From contig QZLH01000335.1 of NCBI GenBank assembly GCA_003833135.1, positions 11,946 through 59,167 on the forward strand: a stretch of DNA of 47,222 nucleotides, read 5' to 3'. The notes beneath the pieces are model-generated. The model did not search any database. It worked only from the letters and a program-made list of their open reading frames with translations, and was not told the DNA's origin. Each line of letters begins with the position of its first letter. Positions within the stretch are counted from its first letter, which is position 1. Made by a program: the position numbers and the translations under genes. The DNA comes from Oehlia diaphana. Its lineage: Eukaryota > Glomeromycota > Glomeromycetes > Glomerales > Glomeraceae. Below are positions 31,931-43,965 of the stretch, piece after piece.

Positions 31931-33289
31931 AATTAAAGTATTAGAATAACTGATTTATAATTGATAATAAACAACTCACTTTATTAGACATTTACAACAA
32001 AAATAAGATCTAAAATATTGTAAATTCTAAGCTCTAAGAATCTTTAATAAACTATTTTCTCTGGCACTTTTTCCAATTAATACATCAATTAAAGAATTAA
32101 CCAGGACGAAGTAATACGAGTAAAAGATTTTACCAAAGAACAGAGAATAATTCCAACTTTCGTTAAAATTATAAAAAAAACAAGCATTTTTGACAAATAC
32201 CGCATCAGCTCAAATCTAAATGAGGAAATTTTGCAGATGATAATTTACTGCATTTACTTATAATTATCACGTGCTTGAATATTACAATATATAAAAATCA
32301 CGATTCACGAATTTTTTTCTCCAACATAACCATATTGATCACCAAATATATTTTCGTGATCACATACACGGTGATTCAAGCGTCTTTAATATTATAAAGA
32401 AAAATGAACAAAGTTTACTAAATTCGTCATCATAAAGAAAGAGGAGATATAGGCAGAGCTTGCACCTATTCCATGGTGTTCATTAATTAGATGATAGTAT
32501 AGAATGAGAAAGATTATTCAACACTTTGTAATTCAACAAATGTAGTGAATTAATATATCATTGAAAAGATTTCTTTGGACTTGTACTGATTGATACTCGA
32601 ATAAATTTATTCTATATAATAGTATATTTTATCACGCTCAAAATATAATCACTGATACAATCCCATTGGACTCAAGAGCATTCGTTTATCTTGATACTAA
32701 GGAATTGAAGGAATTCTGTTGAGGATGATTATTTGATACCCAAGCGTTCGAGGTATGCAGACGAAGTGTGTATTTTATAGAATGAATAGTATTAATAAGA
32801 GACGTTCAACATAATAGGAATGAAAGACTATCTTTTTTTTTAATAAATGAAAATAGGATATCCATCAATCCATCAAATCAAATAATCTAATTCGATAAAT
32901 GATGAAAAATTCAGATTTTCAAAACACCATAATCATGAAAACACACTATTAAAACTAGGAAGCATAACTGAGATAATCTATAGTCGCAATTAGATTCCTT
33001 TTAGGGAATAAGATTTTTTGTATTCATATACAGTGCAAAACTAGCGTGATTAGCAGCATGTTGAAGGATGTCGTTTCTTTGTAACTCAGATTAATAAACG
33101 AGAACCATCTGACAGTCATATGACTAGAATACTAGTGGATTAAAAAAAAAAATAGACAATTCGGTTAAGATTGAAAATATCGGAGTAGTTGCGACTTTTT
33201 TTCTATAAAACTTAGACATGTAATCTGTAATGGTACATTCCGAGTAATTGTAATAAAATATCAATTTTAATCAGAAGTATAATTCACCA
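31931..33289. other. Gap without a supportable gene
   Basis: AT-rich, no frame of interest. The 99-codon frame at 31630-31929 (-) overlaps the better-supported exon frame of the intein-host remnant. A CGTGATCAC inverted word pair around 32350-32375 is short. Confidence 0.4.
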
Positions 33290-33529
33290 AATATTATTTA
33301 ACTTTCTTAGTTCAATTCTCACTCTCCTTTTCTCCTTCTTTCTCCTGTTCTTCTTGCTCCTTTTCCCCTTCTTTTTCATGTTCTCTTTCTCCAATTCCTC
33401 CTTCCTCTTTTTCTTTTTCTAAATCTTCCTTCAGATATACGAAAAATATTAAGAATAATAATCAAAAATATAAGGAACAAAGTTAGTATAATTCAGATAC
33501 AGTTCATAGAATATAAAACTCGAATTATA

Positions 33530-34260
33530 TTTAATGTAGGAAGGTATGAAGAACTAAGATAAAGTGCATTAAGTGTTTTTATAGCATAAGTACTTAAATT
33601 TAAACGTTGGTCTGAATTGTGAAAGATATTTGTTATTAGGCGAAGTTGACTGTATGAAACAATCCATAGATAGCACTTGTTCTTTCCGTTTCTGACTTCG
33701 CTTGTAAACATTGTCCTTAGGAATAAGATAATACATGATAGATTCTGGGTCATACGGATCAAAACACGCCACATCCAGTCTCACAACTTTCAAAAATTTA
33801 TATAATCTACTTTCGCTATAACGGTCAAATATTCGTTACGGCCTGGATGATAGTATTGGTATTCATGATAGAACCCAAAGCGTGTGCATCAGTTCATGCA
33901 TAGCACTACCTTTGGATATTGATGATTATGCAGGTCCTTGATATCCGATAACTCCTTTGTAATTGTGAAATGAAATGAGAGAGAAAGATAATGAATTAAA
34001 TAGTATTTATCAGATCTCCGCCTTGCTTACGAACATAGCTTTCATTGCACATGTCACAATGCATTTAAGTAGAATTCACAATGGAACGATTCAATTTTTC
34101 CCAAAGTTTTGTTCGGTCGTTGATACGGGCATCGGAACATGGTTCACACATATTCTCTTTATAAGAGGAGACAACATCAGTATCGGTCCATTTATGAGCT
34201 TGACCGAGATAATCAACAGCTTGAGTTGCAGTATAATTGACTAATTGACTGATGGTTGTA
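33530..34260 (-). pseudogene. Astacin-like (M12A) metalloprotease remnant, copy 3
   Basis: Minus strand. Pre-domain HKWTDTDVVSSYKENMCEPC (about 34195-34135), domain start KLWEKLNRSI near 34115 with a one-base insertion, LSDIKDLHNHQY near 33930, then the zinc-motif region at about 33863-33897 (HELMH block split by the same extra base as copy 1, then GFYHEY). Beyond it, VVRLDVACFDPYDPESIMYY (33793-33730) holds the Met-turn, and SQLRLITNIFHNSDQRLNLS the C-terminal block. Frames change between all of these. The shared extra base with copy 1 suggests copies 1 and 3 descend from an already broken copy. Confidence 0.68.
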
Positions 34261-35074
34261 ATATATTTTTGTAAAAAGAAATTTATTTTTTTTTTAGTGT
34301 TCGTTAGGTAAAAAATTTTTTATAAAAAATAATTGTTTTTCATGAAATCAATGGTTTTTTTGAATCAAAGACACCTTTTAAAGTATCTCATTTTTGTTTC
34401 ACAAAATATTATTAAATTCATTAAAAAGTAAGTTTCGAAAATTGTTTTTTTCTTCAAGGTGAGAAATAAATCTTGTGTCTCTTTTTTTTGATACATATAA
34501 AAATATATCACATAAGGAATTAATTATTGGGAATTTTGTTAAGACGATTTCTATTTGTACACTATGTGTTTGAACACAATTTCCAAAAAAAGTAAATTTT
34601 TATGCTGATCATTTAATGCTAAAATTTAACGAAAAAAAAAGCAAAAAAAAGATTGTTAAATAACTCAAAAATAACATTCAAAACCATCTATGACATACTA
34701 AGTAAACTTGCAGGATAGACCAAAATACACCTAATATACATTTCTTTTAAAGATTTATTTATTAGAATTTTTTTTACAAAATTTTTTTATCGAATCACGT
34801 GATATGTGTTTCAAACATTAAATTAAAAATATAATATTATAAAGTAGTATTAAATCTTGTGTAACTTTTAAGATATTCCGAAAATTGGATGATTCAGTTT
34901 ATATATATTGATTAAACTTATTCATAAATTATTTTTCGATAGTTTTTTGCTAATTATATTATTTTGTAATGTCCATATATTAATAAAATTACACTTATTT
35001 AATGCATAATGGCTTAATATAATATATTCAATATGAATCAATATTTCAACATGCTTAAAATCATCGCCCTTATT

Positions 35075-35305
35075 TTAGGGGAAAGAAGATCCGTTAAAAA
35101 ATTGATTTATGATTGGATTGTTTGTATTTTGTGTTGGTAATCTCCTAACACGAATCGTAACAATTGTAATTCCATATCTTACTCGTCGATTATTCCTCCT
35201 TCGAATAACAAGACTAGCGTAAGATGGAACGTTTGAAGGAATACGATTCATTGCGAATATTGTTTTTTTTTTCAAAAAAAAAATATGAAATAAAAAATTC
35301 GTCAA
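35075..35305 (-). CDS. Small Arg-rich hypothetical protein, copy 3
   Basis: A 76-codon frame whose last ~58 residues match the protein at 5960-6181: IPSNVPSYASLVIRRRNNRR, then VRRLPTQNTNNPIINQFF. The first 18 residues (MTNFLFHIFFLKKKTIFA) come from the A/T-run upstream sequence and replace the copy 1 N-terminus, so an internal ATG (MNRIPSNV) at about 35251 is a likelier start. No domain recognised. Preservation of the frame despite heavy flanking divergence is the only hint that it is real. Confidence 0.33.
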   Translation of the reverse strand: MTNFLFHIFFLKKKTIFAMNRIPSNVPSYASLVIRRRNNRRVRYGITIVTIRVRRLPTQNTNNPIINQFFNGSSFP

Positions 35306-37639
35306 GCAGAAAAAAAGAATTTTTTTTTTTGTTAAAAAAATATTTGGGTTAAACGATAAGGAGAGTTATTTTATACATTGTTTTTTTTCTTGATCTTTCC
35401 GTGTTTTCTCACTTTCTATATATAAAAAAAATTTTTTTTTTTTGTATACAATAAAAAAGTTTATATATATTATATATATATTATATATAATAATAATATT
35501 CTAATATGTTTTGTTTTCGGGTTTCGAGTTAAAGAAAAATTTATATAATTTCTTTTTATATCAATTGATGAACGATTTCATCAAAACATGAGAAACTTGC
35601 AACAATCATAATTATTTTCACATTTCTTTTTTTTTATCTTTTTTCTTCCTTAAAAACCAATTAAAGAAGGTTTATAATGAATCATAGAAGTAAAGTCGAT
35701 CAGCTATTACGTACTATATAATTTCATCCGAAATTACCGAAAGAACATAATATTAATTTATAATAACTCCGATTTTTTTTTCTTTTGATAATAAACGATA
35801 AAAAATTTTGATGAAAAAATTGCCAAATATAGTAAACAAAAAAAATTTACCATCAAAAAAAATTATTGTTGTTTGTCAAACGCAGACAAATTCTTTGGAA
35901 AGAAAAAAAGGGGGGAATAATTGATGAGATCTAGTTTTTAAAATATTTTTAACAATGGATGTCCCTACTTTTTTCATGTCGTTTCTTTGTAAAAAAAAAA
36001 AAATCATTTTGATGTGAATTTTATCGCGAATAATAAACAACCTCCTTAATAACAACCTTAATGACATCTTTAATAATAACCTCAGGCTAAGATTATCATT
36101 ATGCATATCCGAACTTACAAATTTGGAAAAAAGTGAAAATTTGAAACATTTCGTTTCCTTCGTTCCTGAAACGTGTCACATTTATATATTTTTTTTTTCA
36201 CGGGCAATTTTTACTTTTTTTAAACACATTATTTAAATTATTGTCCTCGTTCACCGCGTATTATTTTTTGGGGGGAAATTTATTCTTTAACGCGACTTAC
36301 AATTTACATCATTTTTGGCCGAAAAGCCTGAAACAAAGAAAAAGCCGAATAATAACCCTTTTCCTTATATCTTTTTGTTGAGGTAATGAGGTTCGCTTTA
36401 AATATTATTCTATTATTAGAAATTCCGGGCGCATATTGAATGGATGAATTATTACATAATCAATCGAATAGTCTAGATTGTTCTGCAGATAAAATCATTG
36501 ACATCTATATGGAGGAAGAGCATAATTAAATAATTAAATTGATTCATTGCAAAAATTGTTAAAAAATTCGTCAAAAGCAGAAAAAAAAAAAGATTTTTTT
36601 TTTTTTTTTGTTGTTTAGTGAAAGTTTAGAATCTCTACTGGAAAACAATATTATTTTTTTTTTTTTAAAAAAAAAACATTTTATCATTTATTGATATATT
36701 TGAATTCTATAGGTATATATTCACGTCTCTGTTTCATATTTTAAATTTTTTGCGTATTACAAATCACGTGACTACACGCACCCTTTATTTATTGTTTTTT
36801 ATCAAACTAATTTTAAATGCGCGGTGATGTGTTGTGGAATTCAAAGGAAATTAATATACTGTACATATAAATATAATTTAATAATATTTATGATTTTTTT
36901 GGAGGGGAAATGTTGTGAAATGAAAAACAAAAAAAAAAATGATCGTCGAAACTTCTCGTAATCAAACAAACTTCCTATTTAAGTGATCAAATTTTTTTAT
37001 ATACATTAATTTAGGCTAATTACCGATCCTATTTTGTTGATCATTATAAAAATTTTAGTATAATTCAAGAAACAATAAAGAAATAAAAAGGTTTGTTTTC
37101 TTACAGGAGAATTTTTTTTTTTTTTTTGTTTGTTTCTTTGAAACACTTCTGTTTGATTTTTTCTTTATAATGAAAACCGAGAAAAAATTTAGAAAATTCC
37201 ATACCCAAACAAAAAAAAAACCATCAAATAGAATAAAATAGAATTCCATTATATTTTATATTCATTTTTATATTACTATTTTCATATAAGATACAAGTGA
37301 TTGATTCATTATTTATTTTTAGAATTTCTTGTTTATCATTACGTATTAATCTTTATTTTATTTTATTTTAATAATTTAGACAATGACGGGAGCTATCCAG
37401 GTTTGAGGGTTAAGCCCTTACAAAACCCAACCTCCTCAATGAAGAAATCGTATTGCCTGTTATTTAAAAAAAACAACACTAGACATTATCAGCATTGTAC
37501 GAAAACGGAAATAAAGATAATATAGAGGAAAAAGCGAACAACGTAAAGTAATTAAAAAAACCCCCCAAAAAATTCGTTTCTAACTAAATCATATATCCGT
37601 ATTTTCTTTCATCTATCGATGCTATACGTAAATACTGTC

Positions 37640-38363
37640 AAGGTCCGATGTTGTTTTAGTATGGTGAGAGAGTAAATTATACATGCGCCGGAGTTGGTCA
37701 GAGTAGATTTCATTAACGTTTTTATGATGTTCGATACTATTTTTCGTCAGCATCTTTTCATTTGTTCTTCATAGAAACGTGCTAGATAATGGTTTTGGTG
37801 AAATAAGGGTATGGATTTGATGTGGTTCCACAACGCCAACGGTTTTAGACATCACGTTGGCGGGTGGAGGGAGACAAGTTGTGTCCTTATTGAGCTTTCC
37901 GCATCGGAGGTAGAAACCTAGGTAAATCGCACGTTCACCGGAGCTAAACCGGATAAAAGTTATAGTTTTCTTGTTATTTTCTTTGTCACTATCTAGCCTA
38001 TGACGTATGGTGTAATTTTTTTCTTTGAGGAGCTGGCGTAATCTGTTGAAGTATTTGTCCGATTTGTTTGGAAAATTGTCGGTTTAGGTGTAAATCGAAG
38101 CTTGATTTTTGTGACACAGGTAGATCTGCATCGATAGTGAGGAGAGCATGAAGTATCGTCCCTTTCTTGTATGGTATAACGTTCCGCTTCCGCGTGTGTC
38201 ACATGTAACGTAAGGATTGAGTTTCTTAAGCTTGAGAGAAAGTATATGTGTTTAAATGGGTTTGTAAAGACGGATAATAGCCTGAGTAACCGGCGGTAGA
38301 TTGCTTCGTTCATAATATATTTGAGAGGACTTCGTGAAGTTGAAAGGAGTAAGGGGAAGTAGG
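37640..38363 (-). pseudogene. Unknown protein, one frame with in-frame stops
   Basis: A single minus-strand frame runs for about 720 bp: QIYYERSNLPPVTQAIIRLY, TAA, SLKLKKLNPYVTCDTRGSGT, GRYFMLSSLSMQIYLCHKNQ, TAA, NKSDKYFNRLRQLLKEKNYT, TFIRFSSGERAIYLGFYLRC, SKTVGVVEPHQIHTLISPKP, TGA, then VNEIYSDQLRRMYNLLSHH. Three stops but no frameshift over this length, and much higher GC than the flanks, point to a gene killed by point mutations. The 106-codon open frame at 37993-38313 is another frame over the same DNA and reads less naturally. Family not recognised. Confidence 0.5.
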
Positions 38364-40490
38364 TGGCACTATGGGTATAGACCAGGTAAAAAAAAAATTG
38401 TTCCTAACTTTTTGCACTTAGAACAACTTAAAAAATTGGGAGAGCACTATATAAGTGTTATAAAATTGTTTGTAAACGCTTTCTAATATATTGGAAGCGA
38501 ACGTTTTTGTTATATTTATAAAAACAAATGCCCAACGTCGTTATTTAAAAATTTTTCCAAAAAGAGTTAATCGAGAAATCTGATGTAAGTGACCTGTCTA
38601 ATCAGGTGATATGTATAATGTTCATTAATATCTTTATTATTGATTATCGGATTAATTATATTTGATAAATTGGTTACCCATTGGACCTTACCATATTACT
38701 ATTATTATCTTTACCAATAAAAAAAAAAAAATATTTCATCACATAACCTCTCGAGTTGTGAACAAAATCGGTCAAATAGTCTAAAAAAGAAAAAATAATT
38801 ATAAATTATAGTGTGACATGATATTACATAGTCCTTGGTAAACCAATTCTTTGGAACACCCAATTCAATTTAAAATTTTAATAGTTTCAAAAGGAAAATC
38901 TTTTACCTTTTACGCCTTACGTTTTGGAGAATAGTTAAAAAATATAAAGTCTACAGCCATTTTTCTTTCGGAATTTTTTTTTTTCAATGTTACACTTTTA
39001 AGATCATATGACAAGAGCTTATTATCTGTATGACTGACTGTATATTACATCTTTTGACTTTTAAAAAAATAGATTACAAAATTTTGTCAGTTATTCTTTT
39101 CATCTTTCCATCGTACAATAATTACAATATAGTTTTTTATTGTTCCATACTTAACCACATATTTCACTGTGGCTTGTTAATCCTTGTGTTCAATCTTTGA
39201 AATTAATATATCATATACAGTATATTAATTACATATATATATTGCATGATAGTTTTGATTCGAAACAACCCGCCAAAATCATGTTTAATATAATTTTTTT
39301 GTAGTACAAATAAGAAAAAGAAATTTAAGTAAACTACCCGTGCTATCATTAAAAATATTATATTATCATCTTTGATCAACCAATTAAACGATTTTTTTTA
39401 ATGGTTAAACCCAAAAAGAAAATTTTAAAAACTAAAAAAAAATTATATCATATTGCGCGCCCGGATTAATATATCATTCATTGTGTATAATAAAATTAAA
39501 AACCTATTTTCTTGTGTGGTGCAATTTATCATTTATTCCATTGGTTATTTGCAATTTAGAAAAATGAAAAGTTCGCCGAGAAGTTTTTTATATGTACCAC
39601 AAATTTCCTTTTTAAATTTTTTTTTTTTTTTTTTTTTTTGACGTTATTCAGTAGCACTAAATTGATCGGCGATTCAGCATGCACGGGATTTCATATCAGA
39701 AAAAAAAAATTTTATCCAACAAAAAAAAACTAAACTCTGTTCCAGTCCATCTAACATAGTTACAACTTATAACCCATCTAACTAAAAGTAGGACATAATA
39801 TAGTCAATATTTTATATTTTATTTTCTTTTCTATTTCTATTTCTTTTTATTTTGGTTATTTATTTTTAAAAAACTTTTTTCTTTTGTAATTTCTTATCTA
39901 AGGATAATTTTAAAGACAAGATAGGAGAAACTTAATATTATTTTTTTATTGGATTGAATTTTATTAGCATTAATATATGATTTTACACTGATTTATATTG
40001 ATAAATCAAGTTCATTAATATAGATTAATCTGCTTTTAAAATAGATTTTATTTGTTTTCAAGACAATTATAGAATGTGGAAAGAAGAAAAATAATGAGAT
40101 TTTGTCACATTATACAACATACTACATTCAAAAAAACTTGTAATTTACCCAAATTTTTATATGTCAGATTAGTAATAAATTATTTTATTTATTTTTTTTC
40201 CTTTTTCATTTAAACAACATAAAATACAAGATAAAATGCTATCATTAGAAAATGTTAGATAAATGTAATATGTATTATATTGTAATGAATACATGATAAT
40301 TAGATTAACTTTATTTAATAGGTTTTTTGATTATTTTAGTTGATATATAGTAATAAATTGCAAATATTTATATAAAACAAATTTTCTTATTAATTAATCT
40401 TCTTTTTTGTATAGGATAGTGGTATACCACTTATACTAGGTTATAGTACCATTCTATAGTCTGATTATCACTTTATAATCTGATTACCCA
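38364..40490. other. AT-rich region without a supportable gene
   Basis: Homopolymer-rich intergenic sequence. A perfect 12-bp palindrome GTGGTATACCAC lies at 40419-40430. The frame at 39453-39641 ends in a poly-Phe run and is not called. Confidence 0.5.
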
Positions 40491-40496
40491 TCAAAA

Positions 40497-41175
40497 CCAT
40501 TGGTGCGAACTATATGAGCTTATCGATGATCCGAATCCCGACATTGACATGTTCTGACCTAGCGATAAGTCCAAAGTAGTGGTTAAGCATCTAATGGCCG
40601 AACTGAACCTTCGTAAAAAGATGACCCCTTGACATTAACATATGAGGCAACGAAATCTATCTATTCATATTGTTACCTAGCTAGAGGTGTATCATTATAC
40701 GAGAAAAACTTCAAAATAATCCCAGAAAAACTCATCAAGGGTCATAACGGGCAAGGAAATCTCAATTTAGCGATGAGTGTTATTCGATCGGAAAGGATAG
40801 CTAGACTGGTCGAGGTCAAATAGATGACTTTAAACAGGCTTCGCACAAGCTACTGTGCAGATGGAATCATCCTTAACATGTCGTAAACGAAAAGCTATGT
40901 AGTGAGATTGATGATGAGTATGATATGGATTAAGTATGGGGATTGTAGCCGATGCAGAAAAATGGTACTTTATGGAATGCATGTTTGATGATGAGAGAAA
41001 ACTATCGTTTAAGCCATCAGAACCAGTGGTCATTGTCTATAACGATGAGAATATTGAAAACATAGTGGGAAAGTTCTTGGTCATATTGTATGGTTGGTGG
41101 ATGAGGTGCAAAAGCTGGACTTTATCTTTTAGAGAAGGTAGTAAAAAAGCATAGGTCATTGAGCAATCTTGCGAA
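40497..41175 (+). pseudogene. Crinkler-type C-terminal nuclease-like domain, broken
   Basis: Plus strand. YELIDDPNPDIDMF, TGA, then KSKVVVKHLMAELNLRKKMT; a shift leads to the frame at 40629: LTYEATKSIYSYCYLARGVS, EKLIKGHNGQGNLNLAMSVI, RIARLVEVK and TAG at 40821. After a shift, DDFKQ and FAQATVQMESSL follow, then an acidic linker with stops (40890-40935), and VADAEKWYFMECMFDDERKL and KPSEPVVIVYNDENIENIVG to about 41150. The G-x-G-N-L-x-x-A...VEVK segment and the following D-D-F-K-Q-x-x-x-Q helix look like a PD-(D/E)XK core as in C-terminal domains of Crinkler-type proteins of arbuscular mycorrhizal fungi. Crinklers are effector-like proteins with an N-terminal ubiquitin-like header, absent here. 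The family name is recalled, not searched. Confidence 0.5.
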
Positions 41176-42428
41176 AAATAGTTAGGTTAATGGATAGAAA
41201 GGTAGTAATGTAGTATCATGTTTCACCTGAACCTTTGTATTTATTTTTTCGCAAGCTTTAATAAAAAAAATTTTACACATGACAGTGATTGTGACAAAAT
41301 GCCACGATTTTTCATAATTACCGCGTGATATCATGGCATCTTGGCATCTTGATGAAGACAAGCGTTCAGGTGAATGCCCAAGAAACGTTTTCAAATTTGA
41401 CCTAATACTTGTGATTTTGATCGTCACGGTTGTACATACCACTATGCTAATGAATTTTAAATGTGCTGTGACGTTCAGTTAGATGACATTATGTATCACG
41501 AGAAGAAGTAATTGTATCTCAAAAACATATACCAGGCCTTGCTGATCTTTATAGATAGCGTCAAATTTTTCTATTGCAAATTAAGAAGCGTCTGATGTCA
41601 TATTTCTCCAAATATTGATTCCAAGACCGATCCTTAGACCCACTCCAAATTACATAAAAAGATGAAGCATGGTTAATGAAGCTTATGCAAAGTAAAGCAA
41701 AAAAAAAACCAAATAATCAAGCTGATATTAATTCGTCATCAATATCATTAATTAAACGAACGAGTTTATTCGCCAAAAGAATAGTCTAATTTGTCCACTA
41801 TAACGAACAGTTTTATAGAAAATAAGCTATACAGTTATGAGTATAGTCACTATAGTGTAATCAGAAACTTTATTTATTTATTTGTTATTATACATAATAC
41901 AGTGATAGAAAAAAATATAATCTGACCCAAACGTGAGAGAAACCATTTCTTTAAGTTAAGTGTACACTCTGCTGAAATTCATTTGATGCCATTTAGTATT
42001 CAAGTACCTTTCTAAAGGACAGATTCACAAGTGGTTGTTAGAAGTTGATAAAAAAATAATAACTCTGAGCAGTTAACAGGCAACACACGAAATATCCTCA
42101 GTTAAGCCAACGAGTCCATCAAAGATTATAAGACTACACCCTTACGAATATAAGCTACAATTTCAGAATAAATTATATTTCTTAGTCAGCGCTGAACTGA
42201 ATCGCCAACTTGGGCATGATTTCATAAATTGTGCGAGAACTTATTTCTCATGCCATACTGCATAAATTATTCAAATTCTGGAAATAAAATGGATAACATC
42301 ATTAGTTTGATGGATTAATGAAAGAAAAAAAAAATAAATAATTCTAGACTTACAACATCAAATATCACATTTGCAAATTGAATAACAGTTATAACCAAAC
42401 TCAAAGAGTTTGTTATTTGTTTGAATAA
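41176..42428. other. Gap without a supportable gene
   Basis: 41190-41470 has scattered coding-like words on the minus strand (the 86-codon frame 41182-41442 has no recognisable pattern). 41800-41870 has CACTATAACGAAC and CACTATAGTG words resembling ends of pogo-like MITEs, but no matching pair of termini was found. Confidence 0.35.
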
Positions 42429-43040
42429 TTAGAGTAAGGAAATCATTGTTAATTTCACGAATTGAATGAATTCACAAACTTGAATTTTTCTCTCTTCAGT
42501 CTGAATTGCTTTTCAGCATTTGGATACGTATTCATTCTCATCCATGGTTAATTTTAATATTTTTTTTCTTATCACCCTTTCTGTTTCTTCCAAATCTTCA
42601 AAAGTATCGAGTAACCACTCTGTTATTTTTCCAAGATCTGTATCTTACCAAGACAAATGATGACTTCGCAAGCTAATATGGTAATGTGCTGAAAAACATC
42701 CACCACTTTAAGGTAAAATCTGTTCATTTACTATTGTTTGGAACTTGCCAGTGACATCCCAAAATTTAGCACTCATACAGACCTTTGTAAAATCAATGTC
42801 ATGCCAGATGTGCACAACATTTAATCCTCTACCCTGAAGCTGTTCACATGCCCAGTATGGGTGGGATGCAACAGAATCCTCCCTAGAGAAGTGCACGAGC
42901 CATAGTTCTCAAGGTTGAAGCTTGTCAGAATGGTTGCTCCAACGACCATTTTTGTTTGTTACTTTTCCATGTGCTAATTTATTTCTTATGAAATTAGTTA
43001 GTACTCCGTAAGATTGGCCTTGTATTGCCCATGGAATTCA
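42429..43040 (-). pseudogene. Unknown protein, one frame with several stops
   Basis: One minus-strand frame is readable for 600 bp: IPWAIQGQSYGVLTNFIRNK, LAHGKVTNKNGRWSNHSDKL, TGA, ELWLVHFSREDSVASHPYWA, CEQLQGRGLNVVHIWHDIDF, AKFWDVTGKFQTIVNEQILP, TAA, a His/Ser-rich piece, TAA, DTDLGKITEWLLDTFEDLEE, TERVIRKKILKLTMDENEYV, TGA, EERKIQVCEFIQFVKLTMIS, end TAA at 42429-42431. The 62-codon open part at 42708-42896 is the longest uninterrupted piece. No frameshift was needed. Family not recognised; helical C-terminal half. Confidence 0.5.
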
Positions 43041-43282
43041 AATTTTTTTTATGATGTTTTCTAATTCTCACAGTTTATCCTTTCGAGCTTATTGATTATA
43101 AAAGCAGATTGACCAAATTAACGGAATCTCATAATTATTTTTATTATTGACAAAATTTTTTGATCAGGTTATAGTTTACTATTTTAGTAATTTTATTATT
43201 AAGTTAATGGAATTATTACTGCTCTCTCTAATTTTTATTCCAGTCTTGATAAGTTCTATTATTTCTTTATACTAGTTGATGT

Positions 43283-43648
43283 TTATAGGATAAAATTCAA
43301 CATGCATAATAGATCGGCGTTACAGAAATCTTTGCTAATGGGAGGTGCAAATGATTCAACAACTTCTAGAGGAATATTACTTTCGTTATTAATCAGGAAA
43401 TTATAAATTGCTTTCTCAGCAAAATTAATAATCGCTCCTTGTTCACTGTCTGTGAAGGAAAATGATTGTTTAACTGATGGAGAAGGATCACGAGCAGTTC
43501 TACAATCTTCGTAATTATTGATGATGATTGCTTGTTGTTCAACAATAGATGAGTGAAACCGCGTTTTCTCAATAACTGCAAGAGCTTTGACTGTTTTGAG
43601 ACGAGGAAGAAGAGGATGACGATAATTTTTTATCTTCAAACCAGCCAA
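43283..43648 (-). CDS. Hypothetical protein, downstream frame of a pair
   Basis: Open for 121 codons from a TTG (no in-frame ATG at the start), so it is more likely the continuation of the frame at 43636-43965 after a shift or splice than a separate gene. Composition is mixed (NYEDCRTARDPSPSVKQSFS, GAIINFAEKAIYNFLINNES). It ends TAA at 43283. No domain recognised, no competing frame with clear coding sense. Confidence 0.3.
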   Translation of the reverse strand: MAGLKIKNYRHPLLPRLKTVKALAVIEKTRFHSSIVEQQAIIINNYEDCRTARDPSPSVKQSFSFTDSEQGAIINFAEKAIYNFLINNESNIPLEVVESFAPPISKDFCNADLLCMLNFIL

Positions 43649-43965
43649 AAATCATGATATGCGCAGGAGAAACTATACAAAAGGTCGTGAAATGAATCAC
43701 GTATAGACTTGTGGGACTTTCTCAACGGACACGCATCATGTAGCGCGTTCAAAGTAAAGCCAAGAGTATCTTTAATCTCCTTTTCGACAACACCAGAACG
43801 TATCCAACTTGAAAGCTCTTTTTTACCCATAATGAGACAAATGAGACACGACGCGTAAAGTGAAACCGAGTCTACATTTATAAGTTCGTAATGGTGACAC
43901 AAATTGCTCGTCATATAAGATAAATAATGTTGCATAATTTTTAGGTCGTACGTACGATTGACCAT
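43636..43965 (-). CDS. Hypothetical protein, upstream frame of a pair
   Basis: ATG at 43965 in a good context (A at -3, G at +4 on the minus strand) opens 109 codons: MVNRTYDLKIMQHYLSYMTS, then NVDSVSLYASCLICLIMGKK and GVVEKEIKDTLGFTLNALHD. It overlaps the frame at 43283-43648 by 13 bp at its 3' end, which suggests one original gene of about 220 codons now split by a frameshift. No signal peptide or domain recognised. Could also be an old exon of a decayed gene. Confidence 0.38.
   Translation of the reverse strand: MVNRTYDLKIMQHYLSYMTSNLCHHYELINVDSVSLYASCLICLIMGKKELSSWIRSGVVEKEIKDTLGFTLNALHDACPLRKSHKSIRDSFHDLLYSFSCAYHDFWLV

Larger units (their letters stand above)
33290..37520 (-). repeat. 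Segmental duplication unit, copy 3
   Basis: Same block order as copies 1 and 2: pyrimidine tract (33300-33430), astacin remnant, A/T-run spacer, Arg-rich frame, AT-rich flank, and the outer blocks shared with copy 1 (36230-36350) and copy 2 (37040-37345). It lacks both the pogo-like MITE at the 3' side and the foldback MITE present in copy 1. Open frames at 35876-36106, 37055-37249 and 37301-37525 are AT-rich translations and not called. Confidence 0.65.
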
